Origin: Flavicella sp042091695
Lineage (GTDB): Bacteria > Bacteroidota > Bacteroidia > Flavobacteriales > Flavobacteriaceae
Length of the DNA: 64,000 nucleotides
NCBI GenBank assembly: GCA_042091695.1
Contig: JBELHA010000003.1
Span: 17,047 to 81,046 of the forward strand
Direction: 5' to 3'
Below are positions 28,701-36,636 of this stretch, piece by piece. The notes beneath the pieces were generated by a model, which was not told the DNA's origin, searched no databases, and saw nothing but the letters and a program-made list of their open reading frames with translations. Numbering within the stretch: the first letter of the stretch is position 1; each line of letters opens with the position of its first letter. The translations under genes were made by a program, and so were the position numbers.

Positions 28701-29645
28701 GAAGTAAATATAATCTTTCTGTGTATTTATAATGGCAGTTGTCGTAAGATTAGTACTTGTATTTTCTTGCATCCTACTTCCTGTTCCATTATCTATAGAT
28801 ATAAAATAATAGGCTTTGTCTGAGTATATATTGTGAGTATGCGAAATTGAGTTTTCATTCAGTAAATTCCATGAATGAGGACCAATACCGTAAAACAAAA
28901 CATAATCGTTTGTATCAAATGTACCATCATCAGCCCCAGAGACATACAAGCTATTCTCTAACAAATCCGAAGGCCTAATATCACTATTTAGTTGAGGTAG
29001 CATTGTTCCTCCGTTACCGTAGATACGTATATCATTTGGATTTAATGAACTGGTGGTAATTCCCAAGGATTCTAAAAAATTTTTATCGAGCTTAAAGACA
29101 CCTGTTTTGTCAATCGAAATCTTGTACCATGTTCCGTTAGAGAGTACGGAATTTGAAACAGCTTTTATAGCTTTTGATTTTCTACGGATACTATTCTTTG
29201 TAAGCTTGTATTGCAAATCAAAAGAGACAACCCGTTTTACAACGCCATCTTGAGATACCACTGGAACAATATTTATATGAGCGAGAGCTATTGATTTCGC
29301 CTTATTCACGGTAAACGTGCTTATCAGTTGGTTAGAGAGCTCTTCTAATGGAAAATTTTTGAGATGCTCGGCAGAAAAATTCTCATACTGAACATTTGTT
29401 ATAGTATAAGAACTTACAGATGTTCCATTGGGCACAGACCAAGAATTATTGAAAGTAGGAAGTCCATTTTCAGATAGAAACTGACCTTCAATTAAAGGAA
29501 CATTAAAATCGATTCCGTTTGAAGCACTAACTTTAGCCGTAAGATCCCACTTTAACTGAAATGTTTTATTCGAGGTATTTTGGGAAAAAATAAAAGATGA
29601 AATAAGTATAAAAAACAGTAAAATATTTTTTTTAAAATCAATCAT
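25794..29645 (-). CDS. porU: Type IX secretion sortase PorU (C25 peptidase)
   Basis: 1,283 residues. Signal peptide at 1-22. The gingipain-like C25 peptidase domain occupies about 540-920, with catalytic His786 in FGHGG and Cys820 in TVTCEFSKF, 34 residues apart as in gingipains. The last ~90 residues (YPNPF start, GKGVYVYNL) look like a type IX C-terminal signal domain, which PorU keeps. PorU removes the C-terminal signal from secreted cargo and attaches it to lipid at the cell surface. Head of the porU-porV-DUF5362-KAS III operon; divergent from gldJ. Confidence 0.93.
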   Translation of the reverse strand: MIDFKKNILLFFILISSFIFSQNTSNKTFQLKWDLTAKVSASNGIDFNVPLIEGQFLSENGLPTFNNSWSVPNGTSVSSYTITNVQYENFSAEHLKNFPLEELSNQLISTFTVNKAKSIALAHINIVPVVSQDGVVKRVVSFDLQYKLTKNSIRRKSKAIKAVSNSVLSNGTWYKISIDKTGVFKLDKNFLESLGITTSSLNPNDIRIYGNGGTMLPQLNSDIRPSDLLENSLYVSGADDGTFDTNDYVLFYGIGPHSWNLLNENSISHTHNIYSDKAYYFISIDNGTGSRMQENTSTNLTTTAIINTQKDYIYFEEDSYNLFGIGQQWFGDSFSLTNSKTYNFDFKNLDTSKPVKVVVRGIANSSKSSSMSVSINDNASNDFSLFYSAANPAIHKKADESDNFIEANLTSDAIALNISYNNNGVPSAEAYLDYIEIIGDKLLIADGNQFSFRNFSSSLSGQVLEYQIDNKSAIDMVWDVTSPSQPKLISNASSDSNSFTFKEVSGTLSEYVVVNTNDLYVPEIVSQNPIENQNLHALHDIEYVVIARKDMVGQAQRLVDYHQANSNLNSRVVILDQIYNEFGSGSPDITAIRDFVKHLYDNASSEDTKIKYVCLFGDATYDYKDRLLNNNNIIPTFQSFNSVSDAYSYATDDYYGIMDENEGNLSSNDKQDVATGRILVSNNQEAKNVVDKILNYYSEASLGDWRNNLCLFTDDFYNESEFVFQTDMEAIADGIKNDFPQFNINKLYADSFKKKYTNSTASYPDLNIALSNAVETGTLVIDYFGHGGELGLGSEGLLRIPDIKSWVNFDKSPLFITVTCEFSKFDNPTRVTAGEEMILSKNGGSSSLISTARSVFINYGLQFNKFLMPNLLETSGTNNSIADALMLTKNTVNSYSSQRFFIFNLGDPAMRLGIPSENIKITKINNKDVSVERDVLKALSKIRIEGEVTDKNGTIISSYNGILTSTIYDKEIEKNTLNNDGLNDSEGNPLVMTYDLQQSIVFKGDVLVENGKFDFEFIVPKDIKSALGPAKISMYAKDANKNSKAGVDKETIIGGVDENAPEDSTGPQISMFLNDTSFSDGGITNGSPNLIAQFSDDSGINTSLSSIGHNITAVLDGDEANPISLNNYYESEVNDYQKGNVTYKLRDLSEGTHTLKIKAWDTYNNSSEATLSFNVVLSNSFSLENVLNYPNPFVNYTEFWFNHNQPNAPLEVKVFVYTVSGKLVKTLYQNVQTTGGLSRSITWDGKDEFGQKIGKGVYVYNLIVTNTDTGISAEKIEKLVILQ

Positions 29646-29680
29646 TTTTTTTAAATTGAGTTATGGAAATTTAACTGGTG

Positions 29681-29711
29681 CAAGATACATTATAATAAAC
29701 ATAAAAACCAA
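29681..29711 (-). promoter_or_regulatory. Candidate porU operon promoter
   Basis: Minus strand: TTG (29711-29709), 21-bp spacer, TATCTTG (29687-29681), a near match to the -7 box. Leader of about 30 nt. Confidence 0.35.
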
Positions 29712-29770
29712 TCGTTTCTGTGTATATAAAGCAATTTACACAAACTAAAAACTATTTTTTAAGCTTTTTA

Positions 29771-29799
29771 TTGCAAAGAATCATAATTAGTGTAAATTG
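29771..29799 (+). promoter_or_regulatory. Candidate gldJ promoter
   Basis: TTG at 29771-29773, 19-bp spacer, TAAATTG at 29793-29799, close to TAnnTTTG. It gives a leader of about 35 nt to the ATG at 29841. Confidence 0.42.
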
Positions 29800-29840
29800 C
29801 ATATCAATATAATACAATTAGATAAAAAATAAATTACCCT

Positions 29841-31547
29841 ATGCAAAATTTATCTGTGCTAAAATACATTACACTTATCATAGTGAGTATTACACTTGTA
29901 CGTTGTGGTCAATCGAATTCTTTTGACATTGATGGATCAAAATCTACATTAACTGGTTGGAAATTTAACGACCCTGATTACGGCGGATTTGCCATAAACA
30001 GCCAATACCAAGAACATGAAACACCTCCATCAATGGTTCTTATCGAAGGTGGTACTTTTACTATGGGAGCTGTTCAACAAGATATTATGGCTGATTGGAA
30101 CACCACCCCTCAAAGAATTCAATTGAGATCATTTTATTTAGATGAGGCAGAAGTTACAAACTCTGAATACTTATTTTATTTGTTATGGTTGGAAAGTGTA
30201 TTCCCTCCAAATGTAGATGAATATGCTCATATATATGAGTCTGCACTACCGGATACATTGGTATGGAGAAATCCATTAGGAAGCAATGAATCTTTGAGTG
30301 AAACTTACCTACGTCACCCAGCTTTTGCAAACTATCCAGTAGTTGGAATTAGTTGGGCGCAAGCCAATGATTATTGCGAATGGAGAACCGATAGGGTAAA
30401 TGAAAATATCCTTATGGAACTTGGAGTTATCAAAAATTTATTCAATGAAGACTCGATTAGAGTTGAGGGGAAAAACCATTTCAACACCAAAACATACTAT
30501 TCTAACCCTAAGTTATTATTTGACGGAGACCCAAATATTTATGACAGAGGACTTGAAAGTTTGAAGCGTCAAAATGAAGCTGACACTTTAGACAATGGAG
30601 AACCCGCTTTTGAAGGTAGACATGTAAAGCCATATGACGGTATACTATATCCAGATTTCAGATTACCTACAGAAGCAGAATGGGAATACGCTGCAAAAGC
30701 TTTGATGGAAAATAGAGAATACAATTCCTTGAGAGGAAGAAAGAAATATCCATGGAGTGGAAGATACACTCGAAACAAATCAAAAAAACAAGCTGGAGAT
30801 CAACTGTCAAACTTTAAACAAGGTAAAGGAGATTATAGTGGACTAGCTGGATGGAGTAATGACAACGCAGATATTACAAACCGAATCAAGTCATATCCTC
30901 CAAATGCTTTTGGACTTTATGATATGGCAGGAAATGTATCTGAATGGGTATACGACGTATACAGACCACATATTGCTTCTAATATGAATGACTTCAATTA
31001 TGTAAGAGGAAATATATTCAAAAAGAAATTATTGAATAAAGACGGTAAAGTAGTCATTGCAGATTATGAAGATTTAATATACGACACGATTCCTAACGGT
31101 AAAATTAGAGCTAGAAATATTCCTGGTAAAACTATCTACGTTCCTATCACAAAAGATGATGCAAAATTGAGAACTAACTATAGTAAATCAGACAATTCTA
31201 ATATTGGTGATGGAGACTTACTTTCTTCAAAACATTACAATAAGGACTTGAAGAAGATGGAGAAAAAACCAAGAATGTATAATTCTCCATTAGACCCTGT
31301 TATTTCCTACAATGAAAACTCAGGAGATTACGAAACAAAATACGATGGAAAAAGAAGGTCTACTCTAATTGGAAACAAAACAAGAGTATACAAAGGAGGA
31401 TCTTGGAAAGATAGAGAATACTGGTTGGACCCAGCACAGAGAAGATACCTTCCTGAGTATATGGCCACCGACTATATAGGTTTCCGTTGTGCTTTGGATA
31501 AAGTTGGTGAAATGCACACCACGAGATCGCCATACCACAAAAGATAA
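29841..31547 (+). CDS. gldJ: Gliding motility lipoprotein GldJ (FGE/SUMF1 fold)
   Basis: 568 residues, close to F. johnsoniae GldJ. The signal peptide ends in a lipobox with Cys22 (TLVRCGQ). An FGE-sulfatase fold follows, split by an insertion: EGGTFTMGAV, FYLDEAEVTNSEYLFYL, FRLPTEAEWEYAA, NAFGLYDMAGNVSEWVYD, YKGGSWKDREYW and DYIGFRCALD. GldJ is essential for gliding and type IX secretion and stabilises other Gld proteins. The two catalytic cysteines of true formylglycine-generating enzymes are not present after GGSW, so this is a structural homologue and not an oxidase. Divergent from porU, with a hairpin after its stop. Confidence 0.94.
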   Translation: MQNLSVLKYITLIIVSITLVRCGQSNSFDIDGSKSTLTGWKFNDPDYGGFAINSQYQEHETPPSMVLIEGGTFTMGAVQQDIMADWNTTPQRIQLRSFYLDEAEVTNSEYLFYLLWLESVFPPNVDEYAHIYESALPDTLVWRNPLGSNESLSETYLRHPAFANYPVVGISWAQANDYCEWRTDRVNENILMELGVIKNLFNEDSIRVEGKNHFNTKTYYSNPKLLFDGDPNIYDRGLESLKRQNEADTLDNGEPAFEGRHVKPYDGILYPDFRLPTEAEWEYAAKALMENREYNSLRGRKKYPWSGRYTRNKSKKQAGDQLSNFKQGKGDYSGLAGWSNDNADITNRIKSYPPNAFGLYDMAGNVSEWVYDVYRPHIASNMNDFNYVRGNIFKKKLLNKDGKVVIADYEDLIYDTIPNGKIRARNIPGKTIYVPITKDDAKLRTNYSKSDNSNIGDGDLLSSKHYNKDLKKMEKKPRMYNSPLDPVISYNENSGDYETKYDGKRRSTLIGNKTRVYKGGSWKDREYWLDPAQRRYLPEYMATDYIGFRCALDKVGEMHTTRSPYHKR

Positions 31548-31571
31548 CAACCTTTTTTTTAAAACATTCCG

Positions 31572-31603
31572 ATAACCTCACTAACAAAATTAGTGAGGTT
31601 ATT
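31572..31603 (+). terminator. Terminator after gldJ
   Basis: A perfect 13-bp stem (31572-31584 with 31590-31602), 5-nt loop, followed by a weak T-rich tail. It overlaps an in-frame GTG at 31593 that could be mistaken for the murF start. Confidence 0.7.
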
Positions 31604-31625
31604 TGTTATACAAAAATACTTTAAT

Positions 31626-32873
31626 ATGACACTTAAAGAACTTTATACAAAATTCACAAAAAGTAAAGGCATCACTACAGACACCAGAAACATACAAAAA
31701 GGAAGTATCTATTTGGCACTGAAAGGAGCTAATTTTAACGGAAATAACTTTGCGTTAGAAGCACTAGAAAAAGGAGCTACTTACGCAATTGTAGATGAAG
31801 TAATTGCAACTTCAAACAAAAAAATAATCCAAGTCGACGACTGCCTAAAAACACTTCAAGATATTGCAAACTACCACCGTTTGCAACTCAATATTCCTAT
31901 TGTAGCGCTAACGGGGAGTAATGGAAAAACAACAACAAAAGAATTAATCAATGTTGTCCTTTCTAAAAAATTCAAAACAGCTGCCACTAAAGGTAATTTA
32001 AACAATCATATTGGTGTACCCCTTACCCTATTAGAGATGGACAAAAACACCGAAATAGGAATTGTTGAAATGGGGGCCAACCACTTGAATGAAATTGCTA
32101 CTTTGACAAAAATCTGTGCCCCTAACTTTGGTTATATTACAAATTTTGGAAAGGCACACCTTGAGGGTTTTGGAGGTGTAGAGGGAGTTATCAAAGGAAA
32201 AAGTGAATTGTATGACTACCTAGAAGCTCAAAATAAAACTGCTTTTATAAACCCTAAAGACCCACTACAATTAGAAAAAACAAAAAACATAAATACGATT
32301 GCTTTTGATGCGATGACAAAAACAATTCCTTCAGAGGAGTTTTTAACAATTGTAAGAGACGAACTAACAATTAACACACATCTAATTGGTTCCTATAACA
32401 TAAGTAATCTAGAGGCTGCCATTGCAATAGGTAAGCATTTTGGAGTTTCGGAAATTGACATGAAAGAAGCTATTGAAAGTTATCATCCGACAAATAATAG
32501 ATCTCAAAAAATAATTAAAAAAGACGCTATTATAATTCTAGATGCCTATAATTCAAATCCAAGCAGCATGAAAGTCGCACTTGAGAACTTTAAAGTATTG
32601 AAAGGAGACAAAAAAATCGTAATCTTAGGAGACATGTTTGAATTGGGAAAATCTAGCAAGGAAGAGCACTTCGCAATAGCCAATTTAGCACAAGACTTAG
32701 GCTTTGATGAAATACACTTGATTGGTGCAGCATTCTCACAAACAGACCTGCAGCACGCAAATACCTACGATACATTTGAAATGTTTGAGAAAAACTTCCA
32801 ACAAAAAAAAGCCACTTACTTGATAAAAGGATCAAGAGGAATGGCTTTGGAACGTGTTGTTTCGCTTTTTTAA
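31626..32873 (+). CDS. murF: UDP-N-acetylmuramoyl-tripeptide-D-alanyl-D-alanine ligase
   Basis: 415 residues from ATG 31626 (MTLKELYTKF). An upstream in-frame GTG at 31593 lies inside the terminator hairpin and is rejected. The Mur ligase ATP-binding motif is ALTGSNGKTTTKE, with GNLNNHIGVPLTLL, EMGANH, and DAYNSNPSSMKVAL for the C-terminal domain. It adds D-Ala-D-Ala to the UDP-MurNAc-tripeptide. Slightly shorter than E. coli MurF (452). Its stop is 2 bp from the stop of the convergent kinase-like gene. Confidence 0.96.
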   Translation: MTLKELYTKFTKSKGITTDTRNIQKGSIYLALKGANFNGNNFALEALEKGATYAIVDEVIATSNKKIIQVDDCLKTLQDIANYHRLQLNIPIVALTGSNGKTTTKELINVVLSKKFKTAATKGNLNNHIGVPLTLLEMDKNTEIGIVEMGANHLNEIATLTKICAPNFGYITNFGKAHLEGFGGVEGVIKGKSELYDYLEAQNKTAFINPKDPLQLEKTKNINTIAFDAMTKTIPSEEFLTIVRDELTINTHLIGSYNISNLEAAIAIGKHFGVSEIDMKEAIESYHPTNNRSQKIIKKDAIIILDAYNSNPSSMKVALENFKVLKGDKKIVILGDMFELGKSSKEEHFAIANLAQDLGFDEIHLIGAAFSQTDLQHANTYDTFEMFEKNFQQKKATYLIKGSRGMALERVVSLF

Positions 32874-32874
32874 A

Positions 32875-33729
32875 TCAATCCAATAAAAACTCTTTATGAT
32901 AGGAGATTAAATTCCCTATGGGTCTTTGAATTACCCCAGTGATTTTCAAATCGTGATTTACGGCGACCTTGTCTAATATCTCAGAAAAATAGTGGGCAAT
33001 TGACCCTATAAAGTAAATCGGAGTCTCTTTAGATTTTTGATACGGAAGCACTCTCACCTTAAAGAATGCGTCAAATCCCTGCTCTATCAAATTCAAAATA
33101 TAGGCATCGTCTTTGAATTCAAACATAAAACTAGCAAAGTCCGCCAAATAAGTATTTGGATTGGGCTGTCTGTATAAATTGTATTTAATTTCATCTGCAT
33201 CTAGATTGAATGACTTCTCAAAAGCAGTGGCAATATGTGATGGCATAGACTTGTAATAGTACCCCTGTAATAGTTGTTTTCCAAAATAATTACCACTTGC
33301 CTCATCCATAACTATATACCCTAAGGACACAGCATTGGAACTAATAGAATTACCGTCAAAATAACTACTGTTAGAGCCTGTTCCCAAAATACAAACAATC
33401 GCAGGGTCCTGTCCCGCTGAAGCATATACTGCGGCGAGTGTGTCTTCCTCCACTACAATAGCAGCATTTATAAAGAGTGAACTAAAAACATTGTTTAGTA
33501 TTGTCGTGGCTATTGCTGTTCCACATCCTGCTCCGTAAAAAAATATATGGGTAACATTCAAAAGGTGTTCCGATAATTCTGAAGACTCTTTTATGCGTTG
33601 TTTCAGAACTTCAGATGGAACAACTGCTGGATTGAGACCTTTAGTTCTTACTTTAAATAATTCGTTTTTATTAGAATCCAAGGCAACCCAGTCAACTTTG
33701 GTAGATCCACCATCAGCAATTAATATCAT
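32875..33729 (-). CDS. BadF/BadG/BcrA/BcrD-type ATPase, N-acetylglucosamine kinase-like
   Basis: 284 residues of the ASKHA fold: phosphate-1 motif IADGGSTKVDW at residues 4-14, a second acidic motif in YGAGCGTA, and adenosine-side CILGTGSNS. This branch is annotated as N-acetylglucosamine or glucosamine kinase, and the short length fits a single-copy sugar kinase better than the larger benzoyl-CoA-reductase activators. Likely role: phosphorylation of GlcNAc recovered from cell-wall turnover, which fits its neighbour murF. Substrate is inferred from family. Confidence 0.82.
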   Translation of the reverse strand: MILIADGGSTKVDWVALDSNKNELFKVRTKGLNPAVVPSEVLKQRIKESSELSEHLLNVTHIFFYGAGCGTAIATTILNNVFSSLFINAAIVVEEDTLAAVYASAGQDPAIVCILGTGSNSSYFDGNSISSNAVSLGYIVMDEASGNYFGKQLLQGYYYKSMPSHIATAFEKSFNLDADEIKYNLYRQPNPNTYLADFASFMFEFKDDAYILNLIEQGFDAFFKVRVLPYQKSKETPIYFIGSIAHYFSEILDKVAVNHDLKITGVIQRPIGNLISYHKEFLLD

Positions 33730-33749
33730 AATGTAAAGTTTAGTAACTT

Positions 33750-33780
33750 CAAATATATTGTTTCAATTCTTAATACACAA
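33750..33780 (-). promoter_or_regulatory. Promoter of the N-acetylglucosamine kinase-like gene
   Basis: Minus strand: TTG (33780-33778), 20-bp spacer and an exact TATATTTG (33757-33750). Leader of about 16 nt. Confidence 0.55.
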
Positions 33781-33881
33781 TTTGTTTAGAAACTACATCG
33801 ATTTCGAAAATCAAACTTTTTAATAGACCTCAAAATAAGTATAAAACGGAAATAAATAATAGGATATAAAATAATATTTGA

Positions 33882-33912
33882 TTGAGATATTGTGAAAAAA
33901 AAATTAAATTTG
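33882..33912 (+). promoter_or_regulatory. Promoter of the PHP phosphatase gene
   Basis: TTG at 33882-33884, 20-bp spacer and exact TAAATTTG at 33905-33912. Transcript start near 33917 supports translation from the GTG at 33931 with a 14-nt leader. Confidence 0.6.
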
Positions 33913-33930
33913 TAGTTCAAATTATTAGTC

Positions 33931-34671
33931 GTGTTTACATTATTCAAAAAAAGCAAACCTGTTTCAGAACTATTTCCCGTCAATTTTGTGGATATTCATT
34001 CTCATTTACTTCCTGGAATTGACGACGGCGCCAAGAATCTTGAAGATTCTATTTCTCTTATTACAAAATTAGACGCCTGTGGAATCCAGAATTTTATCAC
34101 AACACCTCATGTTTTAGAAGGTGTTTGGCCTAATAGTAGTGATGCTATTTTAGACAAATTAGAATTGGTTCAGGAAGAGTTAGAGCGACTAGATATGTCT
34201 TATATCTCTATCGATGCTGCTGCTGAATACATGCTTGACGAACAATTTTGTGAGCTTTTGAAAAAAAGAGACTTGCTGACTTTAAAAGAGGACAACTTAC
34301 TGATTGAGATGTCGTACTTAAATGCCCCTTTTAATCTATTTGAAATACTATTTGACATACAACTTGCGGGCTACAACCCAATTTTAGCACACCCAGAAAG
34401 ATATAACTTCTACCATAGAGATTTTGATGTATACCACAAACTCAAAGAAGCAGGGTGTAGATTTCAAATCAACCTACTTTCATTGACCGGCTATTATGGG
34501 AAATCTGTTCAGAAAACAGCTGAGAAATTGATAAAACTAGACATGATTGATTTCGCTGGTTCTGATACACATCACCATAGACACCTCAATGCTTTGGAAA
34601 AATTAGGGACGACAAAAAACAGTAAACTGTTAGAACCCATCCTAAAAAGAAATAGTGAAATATTCTACTAG
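33931..34671 (+). CDS. CpsB/YwqE-type PHP-fold tyrosine-protein phosphatase
   Basis: 246 residues from a GTG start (VFTLFKK read as MFTLFKK), supported by the promoter just upstream. The PHP metal site is seen in VDIHSHLLPGIDDGAK, TTPHVLEG, LAHPERYNF and GSDTHHHRH. CpsB/YwqE enzymes are manganese-dependent phosphatases acting on tyrosine kinases of capsule and exopolysaccharide assembly. No BY-kinase or polysaccharide export gene is close; a family 4 glycosyltransferase lies at the left edge, 33 kb away. Convergent with the LysM gene. Confidence 0.87.
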   Translation: MFTLFKKSKPVSELFPVNFVDIHSHLLPGIDDGAKNLEDSISLITKLDACGIQNFITTPHVLEGVWPNSSDAILDKLELVQEELERLDMSYISIDAAAEYMLDEQFCELLKKRDLLTLKEDNLLIEMSYLNAPFNLFEILFDIQLAGYNPILAHPERYNFYHRDFDVYHKLKEAGCRFQINLLSLTGYYGKSVQKTAEKLIKLDMIDFAGSDTHHHRHLNALEKLGTTKNSKLLEPILKRNSEIFY

Positions 34672-34680
34672 CACTAAAAT

Positions 34681-36552
34681 TTACTCTACAGCTTGAATAC
34701 TATCCAAAGTTCGGAGGGTATCTTGAGTTTGGACGCTATCTTTGACTTGCAAAAAAGATTTCTCATCCATTAAGGAGTCTAAAGGTTTTTCTAGCTCTTT
34801 TGCTACTGAAAATTCAATTGCCTGAATCGACAAATCTGAAGCGTACTGATACAAGTAAACTGCAGTGTTTTCAACACTACGCTCATATAGACTGTCATTG
34901 TATTGGAATGAATTTATCAATCGTGTTGACTTCTGATCAGAAAAAGCAGGTTGTGGGCATAAACCTAACGAAGAAGCCAAACGCATAAGCACATCATACA
35001 CTACATCAAAACCTCTAATAGCATATTCTGAAGGATATGTTTTATTTTTATTTAAAAAAACTTTGTGAAAATCATTTCCCCTTCCCAAGGAATCTATGTC
35101 CTCAGAAGAAGCCGCATACACAAATTCCATTTGTCCCAATAAGTTATTGTTCACCTTGTCAAAGTTTGCTTTTTTCTCTATTGCAAATAATTTGACATTG
35201 GGCGCATTCGGTAATGATTTCAAATTATTGACTACATCTGCAGTCACCACCTTATCGTTTGTAGCTAACAAAACCCAATTTGTCCCAAGAGTATCTGCGA
35301 CTGCTACGAATCTCTCATTGCTAATATATCCGTTTTCAGGTTGCAACATTGCAACTGTATCTATAGAATCGTGATTTTTTAAGTCTGTTGTTATCGAAAG
35401 CATTTCAATCTTTGACGTGATTTTTTCATCCCCGACAACGATGATGTTTTCGTCGGTATAAATACTTTTAAAGTAGTCTACTACTTTTTGCTTGAACAAC
35501 AATCTTGGCGTAGCTGTCTTTATCAAGTTCGTCTGCTCAAAAGTAGACTGTTTGCTAGAATAAAATGGAAAAACTACAGGGACATCCGCAACATTAGAAG
35601 CAATAAAATCCGCATATTTACTATATACTGGTCCAAAGATAACGGATAAAGAATCCAAATTATGCGTGTCAATAATTTGCTGAATACTGTCTTTGTTATT
35701 TGAGGTGTCATATACATTTACATTGAGTGCAACACCCTGTGCACGGATAGAGTCCATTGCTATTTCAGCCCCTAAATAAAAATCAGTAACGATACTTATC
35801 AAATTGTTTTTATTGGAAAATAATTGACTCTTATTCAAAGTATCGTTTTTGGAAAACTTGAAAGGCAACAACATGGCAATATCTATTGGCTTAGTCACAA
35901 CGATACTGTCAGTATGGTATGCTTGTTTTGTCGGTAACTGAGCAACATCATTTGCTGAATTGATGCTGCGTATTTTTAGATGCATCCCTAGTTTTAAACC
36001 TTCAACAAGAATTGGATTCAACAACAATAGTTCGGATTCAGAAACCTCATAAAATCGTGTCAAACTGTAAAGAGTATCGTCTTTTACTACGGTGTGTAGT
36101 TGAAAATTACTTTTTAACTCTTCTAACTCTAAGGCTTGTAGTTCTTCTGCAGTCAATTCTTTTTCACCAGGAATCTTTAGCATCGCTCCTATCTTCAGCC
36201 CCTCTTCTTTTAAGGTCGGATTGAGACTGTACAAACCTTCAATACTAACTTGATACTGTTTTGATATTCCAAATAAGGTTTCTTTTGCCAGCACCAAATG
36301 CTCTAATACTACTTTATTTTGAGGGTTGACTACTTGTTGCTTCTTAGGTATCAATATCAATGTATTGGGAGCTGGTTTTTTCTTCAATCCAGGATTCATT
36401 TTCAATATTACCCTAGTTTTTACGCCGATTCGCTTGGCAATATCACGAATGGTCTCTCCCTCTTGAACAAAATAAGTCGTGTATAAATTACTTTGTGCAT
36501 TAGCAACACAAGAATGCAACACGATAAAACAAACAAACAAAAACTTTTTCAT
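34681..36552 (-). CDS. LysM-repeat protein with periplasmic-binding-protein fold
   Basis: 623 residues. A signal peptide ends near VANAQ. Three LysM repeats follow (about 29-72, 82-128 and 150-196; cores GETIRDIAKRIGV, KETLFGISKQYQV and DDTLYSLTRFYEV), separated by NPGL/NPTL/NPIL turns. The remaining ~400 residues (about 220-620) resemble a type I periplasmic-binding fold like amino-acid ABC substrate-binding proteins (IAMLLPFKF, VIFGPVYSKYADFIA, YPSEYAIRGFDVVYDV). No transporter is nearby. It would bind peptidoglycan in the periplasm and an unknown ligand. Downstream of guaA, past a terminator. Confidence 0.83.
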   Translation of the reverse strand: MKKFLFVCFIVLHSCVANAQSNLYTTYFVQEGETIRDIAKRIGVKTRVILKMNPGLKKKPAPNTLILIPKKQQVVNPQNKVVLEHLVLAKETLFGISKQYQVSIEGLYSLNPTLKEEGLKIGAMLKIPGEKELTAEELQALELEELKSNFQLHTVVKDDTLYSLTRFYEVSESELLLLNPILVEGLKLGMHLKIRSINSANDVAQLPTKQAYHTDSIVVTKPIDIAMLLPFKFSKNDTLNKSQLFSNKNNLISIVTDFYLGAEIAMDSIRAQGVALNVNVYDTSNNKDSIQQIIDTHNLDSLSVIFGPVYSKYADFIASNVADVPVVFPFYSSKQSTFEQTNLIKTATPRLLFKQKVVDYFKSIYTDENIIVVGDEKITSKIEMLSITTDLKNHDSIDTVAMLQPENGYISNERFVAVADTLGTNWVLLATNDKVVTADVVNNLKSLPNAPNVKLFAIEKKANFDKVNNNLLGQMEFVYAASSEDIDSLGRGNDFHKVFLNKNKTYPSEYAIRGFDVVYDVLMRLASSLGLCPQPAFSDQKSTRLINSFQYNDSLYERSVENTAVYLYQYASDLSIQAIEFSVAKELEKPLDSLMDEKSFLQVKDSVQTQDTLRTLDSIQAVE

Positions 36553-36562
36553 AATTTATGAT

Positions 36563-36600
36563 ATAAAATAACCATTCTAAAAAACTTCAGAATGGTTATT
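36563..36600 (-). terminator. Terminator after guaA
   Basis: A perfect 12-bp stem (36589-36600 with 36567-36578), 10-nt loop, followed on the minus strand by TTTTATAT. Confidence 0.78.
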
Positions 36601-36636
36601 GCAATATGATTAAAAAAAACTTGATACACAAGCTTA

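Noticed and set aside
31593..31625. GTG at 31593 as the murF start
   Set aside because: It lies inside the gldJ terminator hairpin; ATG 31626 starts a normal MurF N-terminus.
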